A stretch of DNA of 64,000 nucleotides from Dallia pectoralis (lineage: Eukaryota; Chordata; Actinopteri; Esociformes; Umbridae). The position numbers and the translations under genes were made by a program. Position 1 is the first letter of the stretch; every line of letters starts with the position of its first letter. This document shows positions 48,715-62,100 of the stretch, piece after piece. Under the pieces are notes generated by a model. It was not told where the DNA came from and did no database searches. It worked only from the letters and a program-made list of their open reading frames with translations. The stretch is taken from NCBI GenBank assembly GCA_029465975.1, contig CM055761.1:8110529-8174528 (forward strand). The letters are read 5' to 3'.

Positions 48715-49560
48715 TCCTAGACTGCCCAATGCGGTAGCCCCCTCTGCCCAATGAGGTAGCCCCCTCTGCCCAATGCGGTAGCCCCCTCTGCCCAATGCGG
48801 TAGCCCCCTCTGCCCAATGCGGTAGCCCCCTCTGCCCAATGCGGTAGCCCCCTCTGCCCAATGCGGTAGCCCCCTCTGCCCAATGCGGTAGCCCCCTCTG
48901 CCCAATGCGGTAGCCCCCTCTGCCCAATGCGGTAGCCCCCTCTGCCCAATGCGGTAGCCCCGACTGGCCAATGCGGTAGCCCCCTCTGCCCAATGCGGTA
49001 GCCCCCTCTGCCCAATGCGGTAGCCCCGACTTCCCGATGAGGTAGCCCCGACTTCCCGATGAGGTAGCCCCCTCTGCCCGATGAGGTAGCCCCCTCTGCC
49101 CGATGAGGTAGCCCCGACTGCCCAATGCGGTAGCCCCCTCTGCCCAACGAGGTAGCCCCCTCTGCCCAACGAGGTAGCCCCCTCTGCCCAATGCGGTAGC
49201 CCCCTCTGCCCAATGCGGTAGCCCCCTCTGCCCAATGAGGTAGCCCCGACTTCCCAATGAGGTAGCCCCGACTTCCCAATGAGGTAGCCCCCTCTGCCCA
49301 ATGCGGTAGCCCCGACTGCCCAATGCGGTAGCCCCCTCTGCCCAATGAGGTAGCCCCTCTGCCCAATGCGGTAGCCCCCTCTGCCCAATGCGGTAGCCCC
49401 CTCTGCCCAATGAGGTAGCCCCCTCTGCCCAATGAGGTAGCCCCCTCTGCCCAATGCGGTAGCCCCCTCTGCCCAATGCGGTAGCGCCCTCTGCCCAATG
49501 AGGTAGCCCCCTCTGCCCAATGCTGTAGTCCCCTCTGCCCAATGAGGTAGCCCCCAATGC
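48715..49560. repeat. 22-bp tandem repeat array
   Basis: About 38 copies of a 22-bp unit containing GGTAGCCCCCTCTGCC and CAATG. Variants include AATGAGG, GACTTCCC and CGATGAGG, the last two clustered at 49022-49110. Three overlapping minus-strand frames of about 285-310 codons are repeat artefacts. Confidence 0.96.
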
Positions 49561-51329
49561 CCCCTTTCCACCACCTTATTTGGAGTGTTCTTTTAAAAGA
49601 GGGATTTGTATTTTGATTAGACAACTTGCTGCATTCCATATTTAAATGAACTCAGAACTAGTAACGAGACATAATAAGCTGAGTGTGTTAGAACCTGATT
49701 TGACCTGGTCATAAGACAAGGCACATGTATACAAACTATGAATGAGTCATTGTTGCTATAACAACATGCCGGATGCACAGCCCTGCCCTCAAACCCGCCC
49801 AGCATAAGAGACTATGTTGAATGTCAAGACCCCTCAGTCATACACACTTAAGAACAGGGTAGAAACCTCAAAGGCACTACGTTCCCTTCAGTCGACCTCT
49901 GAGAAGTCAGAAACAAAGGTGTGAACAGGCAAAGGGATGAGGACATTGCTAGGGTCCGTGCTACTATGCCACAGCCAGCTTCAAGCAAGGAATGTCTTGT
50001 CTAGACAAGACGACTTCTTGGGTCTAGATTACAGTTTGTCTTCTCTTCTGTCTATTGCATTTGGAAGCCAGCTTGGACCGGAGTGCACTATGAATACAGC
50101 GAAGTGTCACAGGGGTACACCAGAGTTACTGTTGGACCTTCCCCCCTCAGCCTCTAAACATGCTGCACCAGAAACTTGCCTGGCATCGGATTTAAAACAA
50201 CATCCAGCAAATGATTTACGGGGATGACAGAACATACAAACATTCCAATAAAGTCTTTGAAATGTTGTCTCCTTGATGTGCCACTCACTCAGCAGGGACA
50301 CGGAGAGGATGGATGTGCTTTCATAACTCTTTGACCGGGAAGAGTTTCCGTTTAGTCCGGTTAAGAATAGCAGTGGGGGCCTGTGGTTTTGTTAGTGACC
50401 TGGGCAGGTTTTCCTATTACATCTGTTGCCTCTGTGTAGCCGTGTGGCTGGAAAGAGGTTCAAGCTCTTGTCACATGGAGATTCTAACTTCTGGCCAGGT
50501 AAACGCAGGGGCTAGTGCGTTGGTGCACACACACTGCAGGTTCGCTGTCTTCTATGATGGCCACACGCCATTGACACGTATACTTTTTTCAGATTTTGTC
50601 CTCTCCGTTTCGTCTTTTCTTTACTCTCATGTCATCTAGAGATGGGCAATACAATGATGGAATCACCCAACCTCTATCGATCGCTGTTAACTTAATCATC
50701 TACCTACCATGTAACCATGTAGGCGTTAAACGCGCTATGACAGATGTAGAACTGGCCATTTGGCTGGTAACTGGTCCATGTAGCCCGACTCTACAATTCC
50801 GCCAAACTAGACAGGTGAAAAATGTAGCCTAATGGAACATGGTGTTTGATATTGACGTCGTCACCATTTGCCGACGGTTGTCAATCATGACGGAAAGTGG
50901 ACGGGACCTTGACATGAATAAACCCACGTCCTCTTATAATGCAGCACCCTCTGCCTCTGGTCTGTTTCTCTCATCCTCTTCCTCTCTTAAGTGAAAAGGG
51001 ATGTCAGGAAGGAAACGTTCCCACCCAGCCGGCCAGGCTGCTGCTGTCGCTTAATTGATGACGGATGTGTAAAGCCGGGGGCCAGCGGCTTTAACAGTCT
51101 GAACACACACCAGGACCCACGGCACTGTGTGGCCATTAGTCTGGTGTATTGGCCATCAGCAGAAAGAGGCAGGACTGACGATGACTCGCTCTTGTTCACA
51201 GTTCAAGAGTCATTTTGTGGTCTTACTTCAGCAGGGCAGGAAACGAGGTGGCTGTTGGAGAGAAAGAGGGATAATCAGAGGTCCTGCAAACAAACTGGGA
51301 GCAGCTGCCATTGGCCTGTGCCTTTCCCT
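49561..51329 (+). other. F-BAR intron 1, unique DNA
   Basis: No gene or repeat recognised. Short open frames have no family resemblance. Confidence 0.4.
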
Positions 51330-52100
51330 TAGTCGGTTAACTCTTCCCTCAGAGCCTGTGCCTTTCCCTTAGTCGGTTAACTCTTCCCTCAGAGCCTGTG
51401 CCTTTCCCTTAGTCGGTTAACTCTTCCCTCAGAGCCTGTGTTGTCGGTTAACTCTTCCCTCAGAGCCTGTGCCTTTCCCTTAGTCGGTTAACTCTTCCCT
51501 CAGAGCCTGTGTTGTCGGTTAACTCTTCCCTCAGAGCCTGTGTTTTGTCGGTTAACTTTTCCCTCAGAGCCTGTGTGTCGGTTAACTCTTCCCTCAGAGC
51601 CTGGGTTTTGTCGGTTAACTCTTCCCTCAGAGCCTGTGTGTCGGTTAACTCTTCCCTCAGAGCCTGTTTTGTCGGTTAACTCTTCCCTCAGAGCCTGTGT
51701 TTTGTCCGTTAACGCTTCCCTCAGAGCCTGTGTTTTGTCGGTTAACTCTTCCCTCAGAGCCTGTGTGTTGTCGGTTAACTCTTCCCTCAGAGCCTGTGTT
51801 GTCGGTTAACTCTTCCCTCAGAGCCTGTGTTTTGTCGGTTAACTCTTCCCTCAGAGCCTGTGTTTTGTCGGTTAACTCTTCCCTCAGAGCCTGTGTTTTG
51901 TCGGTTAACTCTTCCCTCAGAGCCTGTGTGTTGTCGGTTAACTCTTCCCTCAGAGCCTGTGTGTCGGTTAACTCTCCCCTCAGAGCCTGTGTTTTGTCGG
52001 TTAACTCTTCCCTCAGAGCCTGTGTTTTGTCGGTTAACTCTCCCCTCAGAGCCTGTGTTTTGTCGGTTAACTCTCCCCTCAGAGCCTGTGTGTCGGTTTA
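51330..52100. repeat. Minisatellite of about 27-38 bp with variable spacers
   Basis: About 25 units share TCGGTTAACTCTTCCC and TCAGAGCCTGTG. They differ in the spacer: CCTTTCCCTTAG in the first units, then TTG, TTTTG, TG or TGTTG. Long-spacer units cluster at the left and short-spacer units at the right, so the array grew from one side or was replaced by a shorter variant. Confidence 0.95.
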
Positions 52101-52963
52101 CTCCATGAGTCAGGGTATCCACAGCCCTTCAACCTCCTAATGCTGTTGTCTCATTGATCATCCTCTTTGCTGTCCGGATCGCTGTTCCCTTAACACTCAA
52201 TCTTGGAGTTAACTTCCTGAAGGCGTGCCAGTCCTTTCCATTTTTTCATTCTGTCTGCCTGGTCATCAGAACAGATTAGATAGAAGGCTGCTAACAGGCC
52301 AGAGTGTTGACAGACTTGTAGGTGTTGGGTATTTCCCTGCGGTCATGCAGGCGTTGTTCCTGTCTGCTGACTGAACGCTAACAGGTTAGTAGCCTGCAGT
52401 GGAGGTGCCCTCTTCTGTTCGGAGACGGGTCTTTAATGAGTACAAGTGCGTGCGGATGCACTGTGGTTTTAGATTCGGACATGGGCGGAGGGAGGGAGGC
52501 AGGTAGCGGAGAGGAGTCTGGGGTCAGTAAAGGTCACTGGTTCTATCATCCTTGAGTGGCACACTGTAAAAACAAAAAGTTGAAACATTGGGCAATGCAC
52601 TTAAACCGGATTGCTTTTGTAAGTAGATCTGGCTCAGTAGGTCTGCTAAATGATTTCAGTGTTATTGTAATTACTTAGTCTCCAATGTTGTTTGCTTTCT
52701 GGCCGCGCCTTGTCCTTGTCGAAACAAACATTGTGCAAACTCAGCATTCTTTCTGACAGGACAATTCAGCCTGGGAGCCTGTTTTTCTACCTGTTTAGAA
52801 GCTATTAGACTGTTCAAAGAGTTTCACCAGCACATGTGCCTTTGGTTTAGCCAATCTGATAGCAGGAGTGATGCAGTCATTTTGTGATGTCCCTTGCAGT
52901 TCCCAAGCAGATCCCAGCTCTAATATGCAGTCTCATGGGTTGACACACTGGATAGGTCAGAGG

Positions 52964-52966
<3 letters not shown>
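52101..52966 (+). other. F-BAR intron 1, unique DNA
   Basis: Nothing recognised. Confidence 0.4.

Positions 52967-52998
<32 letters not shown>
52967..52998. repeat. (TA)n microsatellite
   Basis: About 16 TA dinucleotides directly next to the left end of the hAT-like element. Confidence 0.95.
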
Positions 52999-52999
<1 letters not shown>

Positions 53000-53171
53000 T
53001 AGGGATGCACGATATATCGACTCAATACCTTTATTGCGATATCACGTTGCGCAATATCAATATCAATATTGAAAATGTCACGAGAAGTGCGATATTTATT
53101 TATACATTTATTTTGTGGAGAAATGCGTCTATTGGCTTTGTGGCTTAGTTGTGTACGATTTAAGCGCTCGC

Positions 53172-53552
53172 TTGAAAACTATAATGATCACGTTTCATTG
53201 GCCAGTTGCCCTGTCACTATATATAATGATCATGTTTCATTGGCCAGTTGCCCTGTCACTATATATAATGATCATGTTTCATTGGCCAGGTGCCCTGTCA
53301 CTATATATAATGATCACGTTTCATTGGCCAGTTGCCCTGTCACTATATATAAAGATCACGTTTCATTGGCCAGTTGCCCTGTCACTATATATAATGATCA
53401 TGTTTCATTGGTCAGTTGCCCTGTCACTATATATAAAGATCACGTTTCATTGGCCAGTTGCCCTGTCACTATATATAATGATCACGTTTCATTGGCCAGT
53501 TTACCTGTCACTATATATAATGATCATGTTTCATTGGCCAGTTCCCCTGTCA
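53172..53552. repeat. 42-bp minisatellite inside the MITE
   Basis: About nine copies with CACTATATATAATGATC, TTTCATTGGCCAG and TGCCCTGT. Because 42 is a multiple of three, plus-strand open frames of 155-188 codons cross it and are not credible. Confidence 0.94.
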
Positions 53553-53560
53553 CATGCAAG

Positions 53561-53780
53561 TGTGAGCGAACGGGTCCATTAAACGAACAGACCCACATTA
53601 CACGTAACGTATGTGTGAGCGCACGGGTCCATTAAACAAACAGACCCACATTACACGTGACGTAAGTGTGAGCGAACGGGACCACTAAACGAACAGACCC
53701 ACATTACACGTGACGTAAGTGTGAGCGAACGGGTCCACTAAATGAACAGACCCTATGGAACACGTGACGTATGTGTGAAC
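53561..53780. repeat. 53-bp tandem repeat inside the MITE, four copies
   Basis: Unit starts lie at 53561, 53614, 53667 and 53720. Each has TGTGAGCGAACGGG, AACAGACCC and a CACGTRACGTAWG segment with an overlapping E-box (CACGTG) and CRE-like TGACGTAA in the middle copies. Confidence 0.9.
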
Positions 53781-53873
53781 TCCATATGTTTAAGAATATC
53801 GAAATTAATATCGATATCGCAACATTCATGATCAATATCGCAATATCACATTTTGTCAATATCGTGCACCCCT

Positions 53874-54100
53874 TATATATACACAGGTTCTGGGACCGGA
53901 TGTGTTTCATTAAAGTTATAGACAGTCACAACTTCAAGAGCTAAGTCGAGAGACCATCATAAGGATTTGATGTTGGTTTTTAATTATACTTATCGAAACT
54001 GCAACAACTTTAGAAAGTGTATATCATAAAAACATTAAACAAATGGCATTAAGGACACAACACTATACTTACAGATTTGGTTGCGAAACAGGCAGTATGC
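53874..54100 (+). other. F-BAR intron 1, unique DNA
   Basis: Nothing recognised. Confidence 0.4.
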
Positions 54101-54276
54101 CGGGAGGGGCATGATGGGATATGCCAGGAGGGGGCATGATGGGATATGCCAGGAGGGGGCATGATGGGATTTGCCAGGAGGGGGCATGATGGGATTTGCC
54201 AGGAGGGGGCATGATGGGATTTGCCAGGAGGGGGCATGATGGGATTTGCCAGGAGGGGGCATGATGGGATTTGCCC
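54101..54276. repeat. 25-bp tandem repeat, about seven copies
   Basis: Units contain GCCAGGAGGGGGCATG and ATGGGAT. The first copies have GGGATATG and later ones GGGATTTG. Confidence 0.94.
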
Positions 54277-57200
54277 CGTCAGTTGTATTTTCGCCCCGGG
54301 TTAAATTGTGAGTATTACCAGATGGCCATCGTAGATAGGTGCCAACCCATGCAGACTTGTACCCACACCATAACTGATACAGATGTACAGAAACAGTTGT
54401 GCATTGTACAGAAAGAGCATTTCACATCAGCAAATTAGATTTTCACGTTTTAATTCAAATTGCTAACATTGCTTTGACGTCCAGTGCTGCTTTGCTTCCG
54501 TGTACCTCCACAGGTCACTATTGTTTGTCAATATAAAGGTCAACCTCATCCAGCTAGAAAGCCTGCTTCCTCTCATGACTGGCTGCAACAGAAAAGGCTG
54601 CTTGACTTGTACAACAGGGTTGAGGTGTTTTTGCAGGAGGAGCCGAGCAGACAATGGGCCTCGCCAGTTTGTTCTAGATTACACCAATGTTTTGTATCTT
54701 TGACAGTGGTTCTTCCTACCTCCTATTAAGTCAGTGATAGCTGTGTTATATTTTAACAAGAAGACATAAGAGGGTGAAGTTTAAGGCCAATATTGCTGTT
54801 ATATAATGTTATCAACACAATGACAACATAACAAATATAGTTGTCACATTGCAGCTTTCTGCCATTGAGCATTTAAGGATTTGAACCAATCACTTTATAA
54901 CTAGCTGGCTATGGTCGATTACTATTTGGCCTGTTTTTCCGATTTCTCCAACAGTGTGTAATGTCCTCTCCTGTGTGAGTTAGCCCACCCTCCATCATGA
55001 GGAGCGATGAGGGAATGAACGTTCCCAGGAGCGTGAACAGGAACTACATGCCCCGGGCGGAACACTGCAGGTCGCGAGGTCATAAAATGGAAAGGTTTCC
55101 GTTGGAATGTGTTGGTGGAGACGGGTTCGGTCTGTGCATGTTGAACGTCAATACACTAATACATGTTGTACACATATACTGTCCCCTGTTGACTTATACG
55201 CGAGCCTCGTATGTTACAGTGGTTCTGGACTCCTTAGGGAGCCTGGCTGCGGTGTTCGCTCCACCCTGTCAGATGTCATTCCCTGGCCCAGTAGCAACGG
55301 TGACCTCACCAGCCCAGGCCCAGATGGTGGCCGGCCAGCCAGGGTCAGCCCTGTACTTAAACTGCTGCTCCGAACCCAGCAGGCGGCCAGGACGAAGAGA
55401 GAGAGAGAGAGAGGGAGCTGTAAACAGGAAGATTAGATGTCCGCTGAAAATCGATGCGGTTGCTTTCTGTAAATAGTGAGGCACCGCCTAGATTTGAGGC
55501 AGTTTTCTGTGACCCGAGACGGAAGCGTTCGGCCCGAGCGAGAGTTCTAACTCTGTGATGTAGTCAACGCATGTGATTTATCTGGCATGCAATAAACAAA
55601 CCGCTCGAGCTAAATATTTACACAGACGTCGGCCCAACGAAAGGTAAAGCTGCATTGTCTTCCAATGTTTCCTGAACAGTAATCCACAGACGGGAGAGTC
55701 AGACCCTGGTCCCATTCCCATCTGAAATATGAACCGGCTGATTACATTGGGAGCTTTTTCAGATCCGTCTTCCTGTGTCCTTATATGGCCGTGTCCGTTT
55801 GAGGCTGTCTAGGGCTCTGTCATAGTAAAGGAATTAGGATAATAAACAACGGTTGTGTAGCAAGTCCACTTAAATCGTGTGTCATTAACCGGGCAACGGG
55901 TCGTACGTATTAGCTCGGTGAGCGGAGGAATAACAGTTTCTCACATACTGATTTAGTTGCCCCCTAACCCCCCAACAACCCCCCAAGTCCCCCTCCTTAA
56001 TGAGGTTAGTTGCTCAATGACAACAGTGTCTCTTTTGTTTTACGCTCTGGTATTTGAACCGGTGCCCGTGGAGACGATAGGAATAGGTGGTATTGGTTTG
56101 GTTGTAATGTCAGTCCTCTAATGACTCACTAAACACTGTGGCTACTTCCTCTCCATCAATGTTGCCATTCTACTCGGCGCGCTAAACATTTAGCCTCTTG
56201 AGTCGTGTAGCACAATGCTCCTTGTGAGCGTGTGTGTGTGTGTGTATTGTTAAAGTCGTTTAGCTTTTTATTTAAATATTTCTGAAATTCTGTGTCGGAT
56301 AACTTATGTGACGAAACACCAGACGTGTCTTATATAATGCTAATCAAAACCCTGTCGCTTATGAAATAATGTGCAGATTTCCATCACATTAGTAGCACTG
56401 AACATCTGAGAGTCTCATAAAACATTGAAACACTGTGGAAATGCAGTTGTAAACCTTTGGACCGATGTTGTCTCAGTGGGGGTAGTGGGGGGTGGGGGTA
56501 AACTACAGTGTCACTCCATGTGATCCAATGTGACCGCCCGACCGTCATCCGGCTCGCGCTCGTGACCTGCCGAAGTGTAGACTGTGAGTTTCCTGCCTGG
56601 TTAAGTCTATAGGACTTGTGCCTGCAGTCACAGCGGGGAATGCCTGAGCAGCCGGGACCGTGGATTCATTGTGTCGTGTCTCTGGGCCCTGCAGCCACTT
56701 CCTGTCCCTAGTCAGCCTACGCATGGATCACGTTTCGCCTTCATCTCCTGGGTCTTGTTTTGATCCACCACCTTTTGGCTTCCCATCCAGACCGAATTCT
56801 CACCTGCTGCCTTCTAGCGTTTTCCGGAGGACCCTAGTAGGAGCAGGTCTCCACCCATCTCCTGTTCGTTGCTTATGCAGCTTTTTTGAAGGAAATTGAA
56901 ATGCATTGAGGTAGTGAATGGTGCAAAAAAACAATACTGTAGGACATGATGCCTGTTGAGGGTTGAAAGTTTTGGTTTTGAATTACCCCTGAGTGCAGCC
57001 CATGTGACCTAGTCTGGTCTGTACCATGCAGTCTAGTCTCTACGGTCTGGTTTGTACCGTGCAGTCCAGTCTCTACGGTCTGGTCTCTACGGTCTGGTCT
57101 GTACGGTCAGCCTCCAGGTCCAGTTGGAACCCAGCCCGACAACTTGCCCGCCCACAGAACAACTAGGGGTCGGCTTACCCAAGTCATAAATGTTGGAACT

Positions 57201-57917
57201 ATATTATTTATTTATTGGCACACCAGACGGGCAAAAGGTCTGTCTGGTGAGAATTGGATTAAAACAGGGGTGAGCGATGAGAAGGAAACACGAGGCTCTG
57301 TTGCTGGGAGGATGTGGTCAGTTCAGCACTGGCAAGCTTTCACCAAACGCCGGTCTTCATACACTACCAGTTTCACTGGGGAATTTGGGGAAAACATCCA
57401 GCTGCAGATATCATGGCGGAAACCATCTGGTCTACATATCTCAAAGCTTATGAGACCCATTGAGCATGTCTGTCCGATGAATAAATGAATACTGGCCATG
57501 TAAGGAGTTTCATTTTTAACTACATATATTTATATGGTGCTCTTATTATTATTCTTGTTTTGAATCTATTATCAATGTGTTATCCATGTATTTGGTGTCT
57601 GTATATGGCTTGTTTCACGCTTTTAAATAAGGGGAAAAGCCACGCTGCCAGAACAGGGTGTATTTGAAGGAAACTGTGTGGTATAGTATAATAACTGAAT
57701 CCAATGGAGATGAGACGAGCTCCATCTAAAATATGTGGAGTGTATATACATTTAACTGGATTCTAATTGTGGAAGACCTGGCCTATCACATTATTGTGCA
57801 TCAACACCCGGCGCTACCTTGGTTTCTTTTGTATACTGAATGCATAATTCATTAAATGGAGAGAAACCCTGGATAATGCCGCCTCCCCCTCCATTCTTTT
57901 CACTTCTTTACCTCGCT

Positions 57918-57949
<32 letters not shown>

Positions 57950-58093
57950 CAGAGTGATGCCAGTGTTTTAGACAGGATGGCATTTTCCACCAGGCTCCCT
58001 GCCCCTCTCAGAGCGATACCGCCTCTAAATACCATGGTGCTCTGAGGCTATTGCCCCCGTAGCTATGTACAGGGAAGCAAAACCCCCTCTATC
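54277..58093 (+). other. F-BAR intron 1, mostly unique DNA
   Basis: Holds a short (GA)n at about 55397-55412, (TG)n at about 56229-56245, a TCTACGGTCTGG direct-repeat cluster at about 57035-57105 and (CA)n at about 57920-57948. No exon is supported. Confidence 0.45.
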
Positions 58094-58095
58094 TA

Positions 58096-58290
58096 CAGTG
58101 GGTATGAAGTCTACATACCCCTGTTATGCAACCTATGCAGTCATGTTATTATCTTTACCCCCTCAAAGATTTCAGTTTGTTTTTCAATTGAATTGTTCAC
58201 ATTATAGGTCACATCAGAGGCGGATCAGATCTTTCTCTAATTTTTTCACATCCCCAAACCTGGCATTTTACGTGCTTTTTATATCCACTG
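58096..58290. mobile_element. Tc1/mariner-type MITE, 195 bp
   Basis: Ends are CAGTGGGTAT and ATATCCACTG (one mismatch as inverted repeats), flanked by TA on both sides (58094-58095 and 58291-58292). The interior has TCAGTTTGTTTTTCAATTG and AAACCTGGCATTTTACG, known from a common fish repeat. No transposase. Confidence 0.72.
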
Positions 58291-58292
58291 TA

Positions 58293-59125
58293 TGTGGAAT
58301 GCGTAGGATTTCTGTCTCTCACAGTGCTGTTCCGGTGATGATATCACTTCCTCACATTTGTTTCATTTACAGAAAGTTGTTGCGTGTTACTTCCAGTGAG
58401 TTCAGTTGTTAACACAGTATTACTGGGCTGGTGATTTCCAACTCTGTAGCTGCAGTATGAAAGAACAAATGGCTGTCATCTCTGCTTACATCCTCATATT
58501 TTCTGTTCAAGTTCTCTGTCTCCTACTCTGGGAATGAGTGGAATCTTTTGTGGATGGAAAAACACTGTAAATGGAAATAGATTAAAAGTCACACAGATGT
58601 TATTGTAACCCAATTGTCAGACCTCAACACAAAAGCCTATGCAAGCTCTGGTTGAGTTCTGGACTTTGCCGAGTTTGGGCTAGGCAATAACAGTGCATTG
58701 GAAACAGTAACGTTGCCTCAGACATCTCGGGAGAAAAGCTTTTGGAATGAAACGGAGAAACACAGAGAATCGTATCTGCTGGTGGAGTTTAGATTCTCAA
58801 TCAGAATTCCTGGGTTACGGTACAGATGTTTTTCTTCTCGCACAAAAACATGCCAGTTAGTCCAGCCGCTAAGAGGGATGAACCCGACCTGAACTCCTCC
58901 CACTCAGGTCTCCAGCCGTCCTTCGGTCTGGGCTCTGGCCCGAGCGCGGCTGCTTCTGCTCTGCAGACCTTTCCATAGAGAGCTCAAAGTGATGACAGAC
59001 CGCTGTGTAGTGTTACTGTAAGGTGAGCTGTGGATTCTGGTCACTGGCCAATCTGTTTAGCTGTGCTCTTTTGTGCTTCTCTGTGAAGCTTTGTTCTGCA
59101 CAAGGCTGCACTGCCTCGTGGAGAG
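58293..59125 (+). other. F-BAR intron 1, unique DNA
   Basis: Nothing recognised; small open frames show no family features. Confidence 0.4.
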
Positions 59126-62100
59126 ATGTCACAGGGTATATATGGATGTGGTCGAGGTTAATGTCACAGGGTATATATGGATGTGGTCGAGGTTAATGTC
59201 ACAGGGTATATATAGATGTGGTCGAGGTTAATGTCACAGGGTATTTATGGATGTGGTCGGGGTTAATGTCACAGGGTATATATGGATGTGGTCGGGGTTA
59301 ATGTCACAGGGTATATATGGATGTGGTCGGGGTTAATGTCACAGGGTATATATGGATGTGGTCGGGGTTAATGTCACAGGGTATATATGGATGTGGTCGG
59401 GGTTAATGTCACAGGGTATATATGGATGTGGTCGGGGTTAATGTCACAGGGTATATATGGATGTGGTCGGGGTTAATGTCACAGGGTATATATGGATGTG
59501 GTCGGGGTTAATGTCACAGGGTATATATGGATGTGGTCTGGGTTAATGTCACAGGGTATATATGGATGTGGTCGGGGTTAATGTCACAGGGTATATATGG
59601 ATGTGGTCGGGGTTAATGTCACAGGGTATATATGGATGTGGTCGGGGTTAATGTCACAGGGTATATATGGATGTGGTCGGGGTTAATGTCACAGGGTATA
59701 TATGGATGTGGTCGGGGTTAATGTCACAGGGTATATATGGATGTGGTCGAGGTTAATGTCACAGGGTATATATGGATGTGGTCGGGGTTAATGTCACAGG
59801 GTATATATGGATGTGGTCGAGGTTAATGTCACAGGGTATATATGGATGTGGTCGGGGTTAATGTCACAGGGTATATATGGATGTGGTCGGGGTTAATGTC
59901 ACAGGGTATATATGGATGTGGTCGGGGTTAATGTCACAGAATATATGGATGTGGTCGGGGTTAATGTCACAGGGTATATATGGATGTGGTCGGGGTTAAT
60001 GTCACAGGGTATATATGGATGTGGTCGGGGTTAATGGGGTTAATGTCACAGGGTATATATGGATGTGGTCGGGGTTAATGTCACAGGGTATATATGGATG
60101 TGGTCGGGGTTAATGTCACAGGGTATATATGGATGTGGTCGGGGTTAATGTCACAGGGTATATATGGATGTGGTCGGGGTTAATGTCACAGGGTATATAT
60201 GGATGTGGTCGAGGTTAATGTCACAGGGTATATATGGATGTGGTCGGGGTTAATGTCACAGGGTATATATGGATGTGGTCTGGGTTAATGTCACAGGGTA
60301 TATATGGATGTGGTCGGGGTTAATGTCACAGGGTATATATGGATGTGGTCGGGGTTAATGTCACAGGGTATATATGGATGTGGTCGAGGTTAATGTCACA
60401 GGGTATATATGGATGTGGTCGGGGTTAATGTCACAGGGTATATATGGATGTGGTCTGGGTTAATGTCACAGGGTATATATGGATGTGGTCGGGGTTAATG
60501 TCACAGGGTATATATGGATGTGGTCGGGGTTAATGTCACAGGGTATTTATGGATGTGGTCGGGGTTAATGTCACAGGGTATATATGGATGTGGTCGGGGT
60601 TAATGTCACAGGGTATATATGGATGTGGTCGGGGTTAATGTCACAGGGTATATATGGATGTGGTCGGAGTTAATGTCACAGGGTATATATGGATGTGGTC
60701 GGGGTTAATGTCACAGGGTATATATGGATGTGGTCGGGGTTAATGTCACAGGGTATATATGGATGTGGTCGGGGTTAATGTCACAGGGTATATATGGATG
60801 TGGTCGGGGTTAATGTCACATGGTATATATGGATGTGGTCTGGGTTAATGTCACAGGGTATATATGGATGTGGTCGGGGTTAATGTCACAGGGTATATAT
60901 GGATGTGGTCGGGGTTAATGTCACAGGGTATATATGGATGTGGTCGGGGTTAATGTCACAGGGTATATATGGATGTGGTCGGGGTTAATGTCACAGGGTA
61001 TATATGGATGTGGTCGGGGTTAATGTCACAGGGTATATATGGATGTGGTCGAGGTTAATGTCACAGGGTATATATGGATGTGGTCGAGGTTAATGTCACA
61101 GGGTATATATGGATGTGGTCGAGGTTAATGTCACAGGGTATATATGGATGTGGTCGGGGTTAATGTCACAGGGTATATATGGATGTGGTCGGGGTTAATG
61201 TCACAGGGTATATATGGATGTGGTCGGGGTTAATGTCACAGAATATATGGATGTGGTCGGGGTTAATGTCACAGGGTATATATGGATGTGGTCGGGGTTA
61301 ATGTCACAGGGTATATATGGATGTGGTCGGGGTTAATGTCACAGGGTATATATGGATGTGGTCGGGGTTAATGTCACAGGGTATATATGGATGTGGTCGG
61401 GGTTAATGTCACAGGGTATATATGGATGTGGTCGGGGTTAATGTCACAGGGTATATATGGATGTGGTCGGGGTTAATGTCACAGGGTATATATGGATGTG
61501 GTCGAGGTTAATGTCACAGGGTATATATGGATGTGGTCGGGGTTAATGTCACAGGGTATATATGGATGTGGTCGGGGTTAATGTCACAGGGTATATATGG
61601 ATGTGGTCGGGGTTAATGTCACAGGGTATATATGGATGTGGTCGGGGTTAATGTCACAGGGTATATATGGATGTGGTCGAGGTTAATGTCACAGGGTATA
61701 TATGGATGTGGTCGGGGTTAATGTCACAGGGTATATATGGATGTGGTCTGGGTTAATGTCACAGGGTATATATGGATGTGGTCGGGGTTAATGTCACAGG
61801 GTATATATGGATGTGGTCGGGGTTAATGTCACAGGGTATTTATGGATGTGGTCGGGGTTAATGTCACAGGGTATATATGGATGTGGTCGGGGTTAATGTC
61901 ACAGGGTATATATGGATGTGGTCGGGGTTAATGTCACAGGGTATATATGGATGTGGTCGGAGTTAATGTCACAGGGTATATATGGATGTGGTCTGGGTTA
62001 ATGTCACAGGGTATATATGGATGTGGTCTGGGTTAATGTCACAGGGTATATATGGATGTGGTCGGGGTTAATGTCACAGGGTATATATGGATGTGGTCGG

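Larger units (their letters stand above)
53001..53873. mobile_element. hAT-like MITE with internal minisatellites
   Basis: The left end AGGGATGCACGATAT and the right end, reverse complemented, AGGGGTGCACGATAT form terminal inverted repeats. They are followed on both sides by long CGATAT/AATATC-rich subterminal sequence. The flanking octamers (TATATACT and TATATATA) are near-identical but lie in TA-rich DNA, so the target duplication is not conclusive. No transposase is encoded. Confidence 0.7.

Noticed and set aside
48703..49639. Three minus-strand ORFs of about 284-310 codons
   Set aside because: All three frames read the same 22-bp repeat with a 22-residue period, which no single selected frame would produce.
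51540..52140. ORFs of 89-147 codons on both strands
   Set aside because: They follow a variable-length repeat in shifting frames.
53069..53635. Plus-strand ORF of 188 codons
   Set aside because: It is mostly the 42-bp minisatellite within a MITE.
56476..56502. G-rich quadruplex candidate
   Set aside because: Only three clear G tracts separated by short loops, below the usual intramolecular requirement.
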